The notes under the pieces: model-generated
Databases searched by the model: none
Seen by the model: the letters and a program-made list of their open reading frames with translations, nothing else
Told to the model about the DNA's origin: nothing
Origin: Trichobilharzia szidati
Taxonomy: Eukaryota > Platyhelminthes > Trematoda > Strigeidida > Schistosomatidae
DNA length: 64,000 bases
NCBI GenBank assembly: GCA_944472155.2
Contig: OX235271.1
Coordinates: 91,091,256-91,155,255, forward strand
Direction of reading: 5' to 3'
Position numbers and translations under genes: made by a program
In this document: positions 22,400 through 34,829 of the stretch, piece by piece
Position numbering within the stretch: position 1 is the first letter of the stretch
Layout: every line of letters starts with the position of its first letter

Positions 22400-23290
22400 T
22401 GTCATTATCATTGATCTACCCAAAATACTTCATTCGAAATGCTGTCAAGATTATTCATCCGGCTATTCATTTCACTTGTGAGGAAGACGAAAGTAACAGT
22501 TTATCCTTCTAAGATGTTTTCCTTACCAAGAAGACAAATGGATGGATATTTGAAGAGAAACCAGTTGAGAAAGAACACTTGTACTGGTCATTACATCCAT
22601 TTCTATAGATTCGCAAAAGGAATTAAGGACCTGAGCAATATAATGAGCTGCAATTGTTTAGATGAGTGTATTAATGAAGAAATGCACAAAGTGAAGTTTA
22701 CACTACCGAAAAGCAGATATCCGTCAGACTTTGAAAAGGCACATATCGGTACCTAGAGATGATGATGATGGATATTGTGGATAAGAAGACATTATATTCC
22801 AAGTTAAGTCGCAAAAGCTGACATAGTCAACTCAATAGAATGACTGAGGGAATATTCCCTGATGCTAGAATAATTCTCATTTTCTCAACTAAACCAGTAC
22901 TCACACAGTGAGTCAAGGAAAAACTACCGTTGACAGCCTAATCCGTTCACATCTTTGAGTTCAGCTGCTCCTGTGGAGCCAGTTGCAAGGGCAGTACTTA
23001 GAGGGCTCTATCCATGCTCACACGTGAACATATAAATCTATGAATAGGTGAAGGGGTAGTCAGAAGCATAAATGGTGTGTTATCAGGTCATTTGATGGAT
23101 GGTGGGCATTCAGCTAAACCGGAGCAAGCGTTTTTGGTGACTTGCCGTGTTCACAAGTCCAATCTAGAGGAGCCTGATTACGTCTTCTTCCAGCAGCCAA
23201 AGAGGTTGCAATCAATACCAGAAAACCTGTTCTTTGTATCTAGAGAAATTATGTTCAGCCTCGGCATACAATAAGGTCAACAAATCATCC
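22400..23290 (+). pseudogene. Ancient Penelope-like element, RT and endonuclease (left copy)
   Basis: Plus-strand frames, with at least three shifts, give a PLE. First come RT pieces: IHPAIHFTCEEDESNSLSF, then a LTKKTNGWIFEEKP stretch, then the frame 22439-22756 with TGHYIHFYRFAKG and SRYPSDFEK, which is the thumb (compare NGYPQKFIDK in the intact copy). The endonuclease follows near 22965 (FSCSCGASCKG), with GHLMDGGHSAKPEQAFLV at 23080-23140 and a Glu/Lys-rich end to 23270. The mirror copy is 39940-40830. Because both arms carry it, it was present before the duplication. Confidence 0.8.
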
Positions 23291-23444
23291 ATAAACACTG
23301 ATAATTAAAGCAGGTATCCCTATCCCATTCTTCTCCTTTCACATCTTGTTCAATGGACAGACTTCTACTTCAGACTTTCCACGATTTTATGACCGTTCTC
23401 TTTGTTATTTTTCCAGGTTTGTGCATTACTTTCCAAATAGGTCA

Positions 23445-23630
23445 CACAGTGTTTAGGACTCTCGCCAACCATGCACATGGTCCGGGGTTCGATCCCCTGC
23501 CGACGCACACCCGATATCTATGGTCGGCCTGCAAAATTTGGGCTACCGATATCCATGATGAAAATTCCATACTTGTACTGAAAATACGGTGTGGCATCAA
23601 GCTGTAATCAAAATAAAATAAAATAAAAAA
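23445..23630 (+). mobile_element. tRNA-derived SINE insertion, only in the left arm
   Basis: The right arm reads straight through (39780-39800). The left has 186 extra bases: a tRNA-like head lacking its first ~9 bases (CACAGTGTTTAGGACTCTCG), a perfect B box (GGTTCGATCCCC near 23487), acceptor end GCCGACGCAC, the family body, and a (AAATA)n tail ending at 23630. It is close in sequence to 10066-10260. No clear target duplication is visible. Confidence 0.85.
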
Positions 23631-23639
23631 TTTTAGTAT

Positions 23640-25320
23640 CACAAAGCTTTTCATCCTACATTTCCAGATTCTTCACTACTCGAAAATTGTTCACTAACGG
23701 TACTTTTGTGTTTGCACCACACCATCGTTATTATTTCAACATTATTATCATTATATATTACCCTAGCACATTCGATTGATGATTCAATTCTCTGTAGAAT
23801 TCACACTGTCTCTCATAACACTGACTATACTCACACTTCGAAATCTACACCCTTTTTGATTGTATACACATAAACATCGTTGGATTATTCAATTCTATTT
23901 CATCTCGTGTTCGTATTCGCCGCACATTTTATGTGGATTTAAATAATGATCGAAACTCACTTGACTATTATTCCATCTTGCATTTGTCACACAGTCCACT
24001 TTCTGATGTAATTCTAATTTTTCATTACCAAAATTAAAATTGTAGATTCTGAAGAGAAATAGAATTTTCTTAAAATTGTTTTCTCTCTAATTATTGTTGA
24101 CACACAAGATTTTCTAGGTAGCTTTGACCAGTCACAAATGTTATCTCTCTGCCTGTCAAACACACGACTGATTGATGAAAGGAAAACCCATACATCTAGA
24201 CAGCTTCCGCCTAGTAACTGCGGATAATTATTAGATTAGTGGAGGAATGGATATCAATCCAGGTACAGAATAATAACGAACGTAATCGTAGGCTTAAAAC
24301 TCTCATAAATCGCGAAGTATATTACAAACTAGGAAAACATATACCAGCTCAATATTTCATGGTGTCTAAAGGCTTTAAAATAGACTTTATCACGCAGTCA
24401 TAATTGTCCAGAAGTCGACAACTTTATTTCGTCATAATGTCATTTTTCCGAAACCTTAAGTGTTATTTATTTGTGATTCCATGAAGTGGAAAATTGCTAA
24501 GGAAGAGCAAATGACATTTTGAATCAACTATTCTGGAGTGAAATAATAAAAAGTGTTCACTTTTAATTATCATTTTATTCTGCTACCTAATCAAGTCACC
24601 ATTCTTGTATTATTCTGCTTCAGTTCTTGGCATATGCCTTGTTCCACAGTCCGTCAACTTCTCACTTTGAATCGCTGCTTCTCACTTATACTAATTTGAT
24701 GAGACTCACTCATTTCACTCGACTGTGTTCATCGTGCAGTAAGGCTATGTAGATACGACACAGGATTTCTCTCATTCACTAAGCATTACATCAAGTAATC
24801 ATGTCAATATAACTAGTCCAATCAACAGTTGTTACAGATTAGTAGTATAGGAAAATCAAAATGAATTTCCATGTGAATTTTTCTTAAGTTGCTTTTACTT
24901 AACCGACAGTGAGTATGTCAGCACTTCTCAGTAGTAATGAATGCATTTACTGAATTTCTTAACTATGATTTTCAATGACAGTTGGTTTTGTAAGCATACA
25001 GCCAAGGAGGTCAAATAACGACGCATTCCAAGGAGAGGCTATAATATCCTGAGTTACTGGAAGATACGTAATGAAATTACTGCATGAAATTTCTAATCTG
25101 AAATATCTCTTCAGAGTAAAATATTGAACCCAGTCAGTCATTTCCATTATACACGATTTGAAGTGATTTTCAAGAGTTGGCTTACAAGAATTCTAAGATT
25201 TCAAGTTGAAGGACAAAGTGACGTTAATAAGAGTACCATTGAGAAAAAGGGATAACTGCATACCTTTTTGCAATAGTTCAGACCTCATGCAACCGAAGTG
25301 AGAACTCATGGTCCACTGAA
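23640..25320. other. Palindrome-arm sequence, no gene recognised
   Basis: Collinear with 36490-38092 in reverse complement. No conserved coding frame. Confidence 0.55.
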
Positions 25321-25324
25321 TTCT

Positions 25325-25530
25325 GTCCGTATAGCTGAATGATCGACAGGCTGGCCTGGTGACCTGAAGGTTCTGGATTCGACTCACAATGTGTTAGTGG
25401 GTGCAAGCTCGGACGAAAAAGCTGTCCAGTACTGCATACTTTTCTATAGATTTGTAGCTGGTGTCAGTTAGTGATTCAACCTGAAGTCAGAGTGACTCAC
25501 TTTCGCATCTTTTTCCATCAGAGGTGTTAA
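25325..25530 (+). mobile_element. Sm-alpha-like SINE relic with partial hammerhead (left copy)
   Basis: The A-box-like region TAGCTGAATGATCG (25331-25344) and B-box-like GGATTCGACTC (25374-25384) are followed by GGACGAAAAAGCTGTCC (25412-25428), the 3' half of a hammerhead (stem II strand, GAAA, stem III, GTC). The upstream CUGAUGA half is gone. The mirror copy is 36290-36485. Confidence 0.55.
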
Positions 25531-25539
25531 AATCGAAGC

Positions 25540-26970
25540 ATGCAACTTCAGTGGAAAGACCGATGGAATCCAGATAGCCACCACTGAAACTGCGTGATAC
25601 TCATTAGTATGGATGGAAGCCACTTATATAGTCTAATCATGTTATTGAGTTACTTTGTGGTAATTTGCAATACTGTCTATCGGTATAAGAGGATTTCCAA
25701 TGTATATATCACTCAGAAGTGTATATTTCACTAACCCAATGCAGAAAGTTCGTGCTCCACTTAAGATATCAAACATATCACATTAGTTTCTCTTCTGAAT
25801 GAGATATCTCACTTCAGACTGTTTATTTTGCAAACAATCGATTTGATTCTGTGATCCGATTTAATTATGTGACTCATCAGAACACTCATGTTATTCCACA
25901 ATCGAATTGATTTAGTGACTCAAACTGGCCACACTGATGATAGACTCAGTCGTTCAGTGTTCAAGTCAGTTCTTGATGGTTGACATTCAATGTAGGTTGC
26001 CAGAACAGCGTACAAGTCTGTATGGCATTCAGTCTCCCACGCTGAACAAAATTAAATATATCGAAATCAGTAGCATATGCCTCGACCGTTTCAGGCGAGA
26101 TGTACTCATCATTCACACAGTGAATATTATTTATTTTCAACCCATTTAAGCATGCAGCTCATAACAATTCTTGATTTCATCTCATTCATTTCTTGTTTTT
26201 AGTGACTAGTGTGTTATTGACGCTTTGTTCATCACCGGGTAATTTTAGAATTCGAATTTAAAGCTTTATGATTTGTCTAAAACGAACATGAATTAATCTC
26301 ATTTAGAAAGTCATGCATTCATTCACCTCGTACTGATAATACTCTATATTCTATTTGATCTACAAAGAAAACAGTGACAACTATTCTTCGTAAATTTTGG
26401 CTTCAATAAGAGTGCATTACGGCTTAGTGACTTTCTTCTGAGACAGTAATTATGAAGCATCAAGAGAACACATGGCATGTGGGTAGTATTTAAGGAAACG
26501 TTTGCATTGGTAGGTTTTCGATACTTCATTGGAAAATGAATTAGAATATTGACAGAGTGTGCTACAGCTGTATTTTTGGCGAATAACAAATTCTCCAGAG
26601 TGTTTAGATTATTTGGTCACCTGCTAGAACTCGACCAGCTACGTTTATGTACCACAACCTTTCTTCAACACCTGAAGAAGAAATTGTTTACATTCTCTTC
26701 AGTATTCACAAAGTCGCAAGGTGTTAGTTACTTAAGATATTGTATCCGGCGTGAAGACTGGAGCATCAATCTGTCACACAATAGCAAAGTAAGCAAACTC
26801 TTATGAAACTGTGCTTTCTTTCATACTTGAAGTCAACCAGCTGATTTCAGAAAGAATTTCAGTTTCATCAAGGTTGTGGATGAGTGCTAAGAAGCACGGA
26901 ACTAACATTTACGCTTTCATGACGACTGATTCTTTCTTGAAATAATTATCAAACCCTATGGTAGTATTCA
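25540..26970. other. Palindrome-arm sequence, no gene recognised
   Basis: Collinear with about 34850-36280. Frames at 26344-26589 and 26549-26806 are open in both arms on opposite strands of the same DNA, so at most one could be real. Neither has a recognisable motif. Confidence 0.5.
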
Positions 26971-26972
26971 AC

Positions 26973-27257
26973 ACTGTCGTGTCACATAGCTTTCTAGTTC
27001 AGTACATTGCACGCGTGACTGACTAATGATTCAGGATAAACTAACATTTGGAGGCTAGTTCCTAATGAATTCGGTCCAAAGCTGTGACAAAAGCTTCATT
27101 TACCAACTTCAGTGGATGATGTTCATGTACAGATCACAGCTAATTCTAGTGTCAGGGTTATTCTTAAGGCCTTTGTATTCATTGTTCATGTATTTTAACC
27201 AACATTTTGAGCCATATGAGAGATCAAATCATCAGAGATGTAGCTTAACCTACTATA
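26973..27257. other. 285 bp segment present only in the left arm
   Basis: Left GTATTCAACA (ending about 26972) and AGGAAAGCAATCATCATGAC (from 27258) are adjacent in the right arm (34806-34825). The extra DNA has no tRNA head, tail or coding motif that I recognise, so whether it is an insertion or a right-arm deletion is open. Confidence 0.75.
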
Positions 27258-27284
27258 AGGAAAGCAATCATCATGACACGTCAT

Positions 27285-28214
27285 TATTTCGAAATGAAGT
27301 AGTATGCGAGTTTACTCAAAGTCAAACTTGTGGTAGATACTTCATGCAGGTGCAGTCAACAGAAGATCACTTCACTTGTAAGTTGGTTCATGTTAATCGT
27401 ATAACATGCTCATTGGAGAAATCGGAAGTCAGCAGGTACCCTTCCCATGTTAACTCTGATTGTGTATACAATTCGAATGCAACTGTGTTGGAATTGGAAC
27501 TGGGAAAGCAAGAAAAGAATTACATTGAAGATTCTCTGAATATACATGAAATTGTTTACGTCCAAAAGGAAGAAAGGCTTTCAACAATGTTACCGACGCG
27601 CTTTTCGCTGAAATGGGTCATGAGGTGGACACTTTGAAATCCTGCAAGATAACCAATAGACAATAAAATTCAATTGTCCCTAAGTCTACCGAAGCATTTT
27701 CTACCAAACTTTTAGAAACCTACCCATTGGTACAGAAAAGAGCAGTTATTAGCCTACCCTTGTCCTGGTAACGCCATGTCTCATCTCTTTCTTGTATTTA
27801 GTTGCATAACATTTTGTTTTGACCTCTCCTCTTGTTAACATTGTAACTTTGCTTGTTTTTCTTGTTTTTAATGACTGTGAGTTGGATTGACCACACTGTC
27901 GCCCAACCCACCAGTTGCCAATCACTGACTTCCCAAAACTCACCTTCATTACGCAATTCCTTTAACAATGTACCAGACCATCTATTTGTGTGTTTTCTTG
28001 TTTAGATTTGAACATTCTGTGTATATATATCAGTTCTGAGCACTGTTGATTAATTTTGTGGAGTCTCTTGTTAACTGACATCATCTTACATTTGCAAGTG
28101 CGTTAGTAGTTTCTGAGTACTTATGGTTAATTTTTAGGCTGTACTTAGTGAAGAGAAGCTCACGAAATAAATCATAGCATCATCGTATCTATCGAAATCC
28201 GCTGTATTTACTTT
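27285..28214 (+). pseudogene. Penelope-like element endonuclease and 3' tail (left copy)
   Basis: The endonuclease can be followed across frameshifts. SRYPSHVNSDCVYN (near 27430-27472) is the linker and cysteine start. Then, in a shifted frame, KAFNNVTDALFAEMGHEVDT and LKSCKITNRQ (27570-27660). After another shift come AEAFSTKLLETYPLVQKR and the end SLPLSW (27690-27770). From about 27780 to 28214 is an untranslated tail containing GAAATAAATCATAG. The YIG region between is replaced by unrelated-looking sequence that also differs between the arms. The mirror copy is 33857-34800. Confidence 0.8.
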
Positions 28215-28219
28215 AAAGA

Positions 28220-29365
28220 GAATAAAATAGGTAGTTACTCTAAAAGTGTGTGAAAGAATTTGCTTACTAATTTTACAGAGAAGATAAGGTATAAACACAA
28301 AGAAAAGAGTCACTCAGGGAAAAAAAGAAACCGTATTGTGAATACACTATTCATACGCTCTACGGGTTCAGAATAAAAATTGAGGATTCCGCCGCCAACT
28401 CTTGTTGCATTCGATTCTCTGCCATCACATACACCTGAATGCACATCTGCTCACAAGCTCACAATTTAAAGTGGACTCACTTGCAAATATCTGATATGTC
28501 ATAAAAAGATACATGTAAATTACGTTAACATATATTTTGCATATTTCATGATGACATGTCAAACGCTTGTGAAAAACAACCTGGTTCATCAAATTCAATT
28601 CTATTTCATGCATGAATAAATTTCACTTTTCTAAATCTAGTGTCTTCTCATGTATAATTCTTCATTTAAATTGCCTTTTCATCATGACTGTCATGAATTT
28701 CTGTCAGTAGATCAAAAGATAACCTTTGACAATAACAGATAAACAAAATAGACGCAGTGCAATAAAATGAAGGTATTTTAAGAATTTTTCTCGAATATCG
28801 ATGTACAAACTGTGTGAGCCTCGCAAACGATACATATAATGAATAAGGCTGCTATTTGTCATCTGAGATCTCAACTTCATCCCTGGAAAACTGCTTACAT
28901 GCATGTGAGGTATACACTGTACAGCTGGCATGAATTTTCGGAATCCCCATTTGCTAAACTCATTTTCAAACTGACTACAATCTACTTGAAAATCGCCATC
29001 CTAATGGATGGATACACTTGAAATTCCTTGTTGAAAATGGTCAGTTTCTCAAACCATGGAAAACCAGTATATTTTTAGTAAGACTCATTTGTATTTACCT
29101 CATTATAACCCTAATTATAACAAGCTATTTAAAGATAAGGCGAAATAAATTACAGTTTTAGTGGTAGTAGGGGTATTACGCTTCAGAGGTAAAATGTAAG
29201 CTCTCACTAAACACTTGTCTCACAATCATATCTTCACAACATCCATAAAAACTTAATTCTCTGATAAATGCAATCTCGTTCTGTAGGAACCTTATTGAAA
29301 CTTTTCAATTGTTTAAATCTCCCCATTTAGTCAAATAAAGAAAAGGCATTCAGGCCTCATGCTCC
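28220..29365. other. Inner palindrome-arm sequence, no gene recognised
   Basis: Collinear with 31884-33850, though the right arm has several hundred bases more (around 32880-33650). The last shared bases are GGCCTCATGCTCC (29353-29365), matching GGAGCTTGAGGCG at 31884. Confidence 0.6.
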
Positions 29366-29968
29366 GTCTTATTGTGACCCCTGTACTGAAGATGTTGTCT
29401 AGAAGAACAACAACATCTTCACAATTAACTCAGACAGCTCAGAGAACACAAGTAAAGCAAAATTATCCTCTTTGGCTTCAAATCTTCTTCATTATTTTAA
29501 AAATAGTAGGAAAATCTAAGCTGAAACAGATTGTTGCAAGCGATATACGAAAAATAAGGTATGAAGTATGAACTGACGACGGAAATGGACTCAACATCTC
29601 CAATTCCAGTCCATAAAATACTACAAATAATAAACGACAATACGCGATTGAATGGTGAATAAAAGCTCAACTTATCTAATGCTTGAAAGCCTGTCTTATG
29701 TAATCGGAAGGAAGATGAAGTAATGTGAAATAAGAAGGATAAACTAAAAGTCAATTAATAGCAGAAAACAATAAAAATGGAGATAATCGTGTACATATTT
29801 TAACTTCTAATTAATTTCTTATTCGTCGATTTCAGTGTTTATTTCCTGTCAATATCTACTTCAGGTTACTGCTGGAAGTGGAGATCACAAGAATCAGTCG
29901 TATTTGCAGGTGCAATAACGCCAGTTCATTTGGAAACGTGATAAGTGGCTGACCATCATATTCAGTCG

Positions 29969-29985
29969 TATATATATATATATAT
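29969..29985. repeat. (TA)n microsatellite in the spacer
   Basis: Alternating TA from 29969 to 29985. AT dinucleotide runs can extrude as cruciforms. Confidence 0.9.
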
Positions 29986-30889
29986 GCTCACAACTAAGTT
30001 CTAAGATGGTCACCTGAATAATGTCCTGGACATTTAGGGTGTTAATAAGTAGATACCACTATCAATCCATATTTGGTTGTGACTGTGTGCATATATAAGT
30101 GTCAAGCTGTCACAATTTTATTTCGATTGCCTTCAACAATTGCCTTTCTATTATTCTACTCATCTTAGATAATAGAAATGAGTACAAAATTAATATTCGA
30201 AGAATGCAGTCATTCAAAATACAATTTTTATCCAAAGAAGTAAGCAAATGGTGTCAAAAATAAATATTTTTTCACCTACAAGATTAACTTAAACGCTAAT
30301 TTCTCAACATAAATGCTCAACTTAATTGTAGTTTGACAGTCTATAATGGCGCACAGAGACTCTCCTTGCTTTTAATTATTTGAATAAAATGTGCACATTT
30401 CAGAACTTCTCTTCATATACAGACCACCTAAAACATACATAGCATTAACAAAATAAGAACTTATATTTTTTATTCTGTTGGTAGAAGTTAGTCGTCAGGA
30501 TGGATGAAATGTGTTGATGTAGTCTGTTACAAAATAACACGAAAACAAACTAGTTATTTATCATAAGTATGGGAGAATATTCGAGAAGTTTCGACAGTTA
30601 ACTTTAGAACAAAAAACAACTGACCAGCAGAATACAGGCGGAAAGCTTACTTAGTAATATGAAAGTAAGCATTTGGAAGTGAACTGAAAGCATTCAAGTT
30701 GGTCATAAAACCAGCGAGTCAGAAGAAAGACAATAATAATAATGTTAAATAATTTAGAAAGCAGAATACACAATTATGTAGTCAATGCAAAAATAATTTA
30801 CTGGAGCAGACTGAGATTAATCACTGTTTCTGTCTGTATAGGCGATTTTGACTTGACTTGTTGAAAAAGAAAATAAATTCAGCAAATCG

Positions 30890-31120
30890 AAGTTAAGCTA
30901 GCGATATTGGTTGTTGATAATGGCAAATGCAATTGAAATATCTACTTTGTGTTCCAATTTCATTAGCTTCTGACCAACGCCTCTGATAAGGGACTGAGAA
31001 TCTTTGAGTTTCATTCTTTTTGTAATATGTTCGGACAAGTGAATGGACGCTCATATTTCTGTCCTTCCAAAGTACTCGCTGTGGCACGTATATGAGCATT
31101 TTTAAATGCAGCTGAAAGCG
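30890..31120 (-). pseudogene. PLE endonuclease remnant in the spacer (minus)
   Basis: On the minus strand, FQLHLKMLIYVPQRVLWKD resembles the cysteine/YIG region (FTC..SYIGRTER). In a shifted frame, LEHKVDISIAFAIINNQ (about 30965-30915) matches the family's GHxVDxxxAFxII motif. Frameshifted and cysteine-less, so dead. It lies head to head with the plus-strand remnant at 31240-31690. Confidence 0.65.
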
Positions 31121-31239
31121 GCTTCTGATGAGTACCTTCCCAATTTAAAATTATATGGAGGTCAATTAGTGTTGTAAACAGGAGCAGGATTGAGTGATTC
31201 GTATGAAGGTGAAAGATAAGCTGCCACTGCCATTCCTAT

Positions 31240-31690
31240 CAGTGTGAACCTATCAGCTCACCTGCTCCTGTGGAGCCAGCTGTGCGGACCGTACTCACAG
31301 TTCTCAGTAGAAATGCACCATAGAACAGGGGGAGGATCCCCTGCAGATCTATTTTGCAACGCCCGATGTATTTTGGACAACGTGCTAACTCTCAAAAACG
31401 TCAGAGTCATCTACAGAGTATGCAGAAACTTTGTCAACGAAGCATTAATCGAACCTCACCGAACTGCAGAAGCTATGTCAATCGACATGTTAAATCCTCA
31501 TTTCTGAATTCGGAAAAGTTTGTTCAGTCACAGAACTTACAAAGAACCCAATTTATCTCAAAACTTGTTGCAAAATTTTTGTTAATCCAGACTTTCAATT
31601 TTATTGCTTTTTCTCCGTTCCCAGTATTATTTTTCTGCATCTTTATGACACTGACACTAACTTGACTTTTTTGAATTGTAACTGAGCTCT
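31240..31690 (+). pseudogene. PLE endonuclease remnant in the spacer (plus)
   Basis: QLTCSCGASCADRT (31252-31293) is the cysteine pair and degraded YIG. After a frameshift, LKNVRVIYRVCRNFVNEALI and PHRTAEAMSIDMLNPH (31393-31500) match the family's AFKIIYRIP and TAEAIGI.LKKPSLC motifs. The stretch to 31690 is a plausible 3' tail. It is closest in wording to the PLE at 38753-39409 (IIYRIPTNLNFAL). Confidence 0.75.
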
Positions 31691-33856
31691 ACTCATTCCT
31701 GTCAATTATGTTAATCCACTCAATTTACTTATTTAATTTCATTCAGTTTCTACCCGATTGGAAATTTCTTTACCACGTAATCGCGTTATCTAAAACTTAC
31801 AGTTCTAATGACACATCTTTGGAAAGACTTCTCTTCTTGCTATGAAATTGTACTGTATATACATTATTTGATAGTGTACAGCTGGAGCTTGAGGCGTGAA
31901 TGCCTTTTTCTTTTATTTGACTAAATGCTGATATTTAAACCATTGTAACGTTGCAGTAAGGTTTCTTCAGAACGGGATCGTATTTGGCCAGAGAATCAAG
32001 CTTGTATGGATGTTGTGAAGAAATGATTGTGAGACAACCGTTTAATGAGAGCTTAAATTTTACCTTGAAGCCTTATACTACAAGGACGTCTACTTAAAAT
32101 GTAATTTATTTTACCATATCTTTAACTGGCTTGTTATAATTAGGGGTATACTGAAGGAAATATCGATCGGTTTTACTTAAACTGTGGATTTTTTACATGG
32201 TTTGAAAAATATCATCCCCTCGATCTACTAATCTTACCCATTATTTCGACTTAACTAGTTTCAACGAAGTATTTCATGTGTCTTAATCCATTAAGATAGC
32301 TATTTCTCAGTAGATTGTAGTCAGCTGAAAATCCATATAAAAGAGCCTGTTTAAGTCGATTGGGTTGGGTTTAACAAGTGGAGATTCCGAAAATTGATGT
32401 GACGTTTAATGTGTTTACCGTACGTTCATGTAAGTAACTTTCCGAGGATGAAGTTGTGATCTCAGATGGAAAATGGCATCCTGCTTCAGTATATGTACCG
32501 TTTGCAAGACTCGCATACCTTGTACATTGATATTCGAAAAAGTTTCTTCACATACCTATATTTCAGTGCACAGCATCTACTTTGTTCATCTGTTATTGTC
32601 AAAGGTTATCTTTTCATCTACTGAAAGAAATTCATAACAGTCATGATGAAAAGGCAATTTAAATGAAGAATTATACATGAGAAACACTAGATTTAGAAAA
32701 GTGAAATTTATTCATGCATGAAATAGAATTGAATTTGATGAACCAGGTTGTTTTTCACAACCGTTTGACATGTCACCATGAAATATGCAAAATATATGTT
32801 AACGTGATTTACATGTATCTTTATTATGACATATTAGATTGTTGCAAGTGAGTCCACTTCAACTTATATTTATGAAAATGGTAATGAAGCAGTGCTGTTG
32901 GCCAATAATTCTAAGATTCCCTTTAGAGTTGATTGCTTGTGTAATCGAAGTTGTATTTGCAGATTCTTCGCCTGATCAACCAACTGATCACATTTCATTT
33001 AAGTGTGTAAAAATTGAACTGGTGGCACACGGAACTATAAATATGAAATCTATATTATTCTTTGTGTTTTGTTATGTTGAGAGTAATGTGGGACAACAAT
33101 CAGTCATTCGAATGTACTCAATAAATTCGCTGACCCATTTTCTTATTCTGTGACTGACAGACACAATCACTGTCCAAGGGAGAAATGTAGTGGAAGTCAT
33201 TTCCTACTCTTACCTGAGCAGCGTTTCCTTGGCTATACCTGACAGGGATGATGAATTCAAATCTAGGACTGAGATTTTGCTTGAATGGATAAACAGGATT
33301 TGAATTCAGTCGACCAACTTGAGGTCAGCTTTTCGATGTGTCTGAAAGAATCAGCTCATCCTGAAAAAGCATTCGCTTTCAATTTTTTTCAGATTTTCAT
33401 CAAAGGGGCTTATCTGTTGATTCTAGACAGTTGAAGAATGTAAACGTTAAGCAACTGTGTTCACTTACATGAATAAGGAGATGTAGTCGGTTTGGACATA
33501 TACTGAACTAATTATTCGAGCCCGTATGAATAGTTGAGATTTTTGGTTGAATCGAAGGCTAACATGAAGGAGATCATGTTAAGGGGAAATGAAGGCTTTT
33601 GAGCAGTAATGAAGCAGGTTGTAAGTGATGGCAGAGAATCGGGTACAACAAGAGTTGGAGGCGGAATCCTCAATTTTTATTTTGAACCCGAAGAGCGTAT
33701 AAACAGTGTGTTCACAATACTTTTTCTGTTTTTTCACTTTCAATTTGACCACACTAGTTGACTCTTTTCTTTGTGTTTATACAGTATCACCTTTATAAAA
33801 TTAGTAAGCAAATTCTTTCACACACTTTTAGAGTAACTACCTATTGTAATCTGTTT

Positions 33857-34800
33857 AAAGTAAATACAGCGGATTTCGATAGATACGATGATGCTATGAT
33901 TTATTTCGTGAGCTTCTCTTCACTAAGTACAGCCTAAAAATTAACCATAAGTACTCAGAAACTACTAACGCACTTGCAAATGTAAGATGATGTCAGTTAA
34001 CAAGAGACTCCTCAAAATTAATCAACAGTGCTCAGAACTGATATTTATACACAGAATGTTCAAATCTAAACAAGAAAACACACAAATAGATGGTCTGGTA
34101 CATTGATAAAGGAATTGCGTAATGAAGGTGAGTTTTGGGAAGTCAGTGATTGGCAACTGGTGGGTTGGGCGACAGTGTGGTCAATCCAACTCACAGTCAT
34201 TAAAAACAAGAAAAACAAGCAAAGTTACAATGTTAACAAGAGGAGAGGTCAAAACAAAATGTTATGCAACTAAATACAAGAAAGAGATGAGACATGGCGT
34301 TACCAGGACAAGGGTAGGCTAATAACTGCTCTTTTCTTTACCAATGGGTAGGTTTCTAAAAGTTTGGTAGAATATGCTTCGGTAGACTTGGGGACAGTTG
34401 CATTTTATTGTCTTTTGGTTATCTTGCAGGATTTCAAAGTGTCCACCTCATGACACATTTCAGCGAAAAGCGCGTCGGTAACATTGTTGAAAGCCTTTCA
34501 TCCCTTTGGAAGTAAGGAATTTCATGTATATTCAGAGGACCATCGGTGTAATTCTTTTCTTGCCCTCCAAGTGGCAATCGTAACTTAGTTGCATTCGAAT
34601 TGTATACACAATCAGAGTTAACATGGGAAGGGTACCTGCTGACTTCCGATTTCTCCAATGAGCATGTTATACGATTAACATGAACCAACTTAAAAGTGAA
34701 GTGATCTTCTGTTGACTGCACTTGCATGAAGTATCTACCACAAGTTTGACTTTGAGTAAACTCGCATACTACTTCATTTCGAAATAATGATTCCCGTGTC
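33857..34800 (-). pseudogene. Penelope-like element endonuclease and 3' tail (right copy)
   Basis: Mirror of 27285-28214. The same frameshifts are present (SRYPSHVNSDCVYN, then QRDERLSTMLPTRFSLK in the wrong frame). The tail part 33857-34331 differs from the left by only about three bases in roughly 470. The YIG-region block (about 34540-34580) differs by a cluster of changes (KLRLPLGG versus VLELELGK). Confidence 0.8.
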
Positions 34801-34829
34801 ATGATGATTGCTTTCCTTGTTGAATACTA

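Larger units (their letters stand above)
765..29365 (+). repeat. Left arm of a giant inverted duplication (palindrome)
   Basis: This arm reappears as its reverse complement at 31884-62460. Matching pairs (left start plus right end gives a nearly constant sum that shifts only at indels) include 770/62453, 6652/56608, 10361/52575, 15682/47586, 19133/44102, 22439/40784, 24590/37154, 27749/34322 and 29361/31888. A hand alignment of 6652-6861 with 56399-56608 shows about 10 differences in 210 bases. Divergence looks greater near the outer ends. The outer limit may lie left of the window, because the RTE fragment at 700-1665 is interrupted by a PLE here while its partner continues on the right. Confidence 0.95.
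29366..31883. other. Spacer of the palindrome (unique, about 2.5 kb)
   Basis: From 29366 inward and from 31883 inward the arms stop matching. The spacer contains AT-rich sequence with no recognised gene (29366-30880), a TA run and two PLE endonuclease remnants in opposite orientation (30890-31120 and 31240-31690). Non-identical spacer DNA makes the palindrome a normal inverted duplication with a loop rather than a perfect snap-back. Confidence 0.8.

Noticed and set aside
23077..23274. Independent gene (65 codons)
   Set aside because: It is the endonuclease end of the old PLE at 22400-23290 in a shifted frame.
26344..26806. Two overlapping opposite-strand frames open in both arms
   Set aside because: Opposite-strand overlap with no motif and no coding signature.
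27749..27949. 66-codon frame identical in both arms (27749-27949 minus, 34122-34322 plus)
   Set aside because: It lies antisense to the PLE endonuclease end and tail. Identity is explained by the near-identical tract, not by protein conservation.
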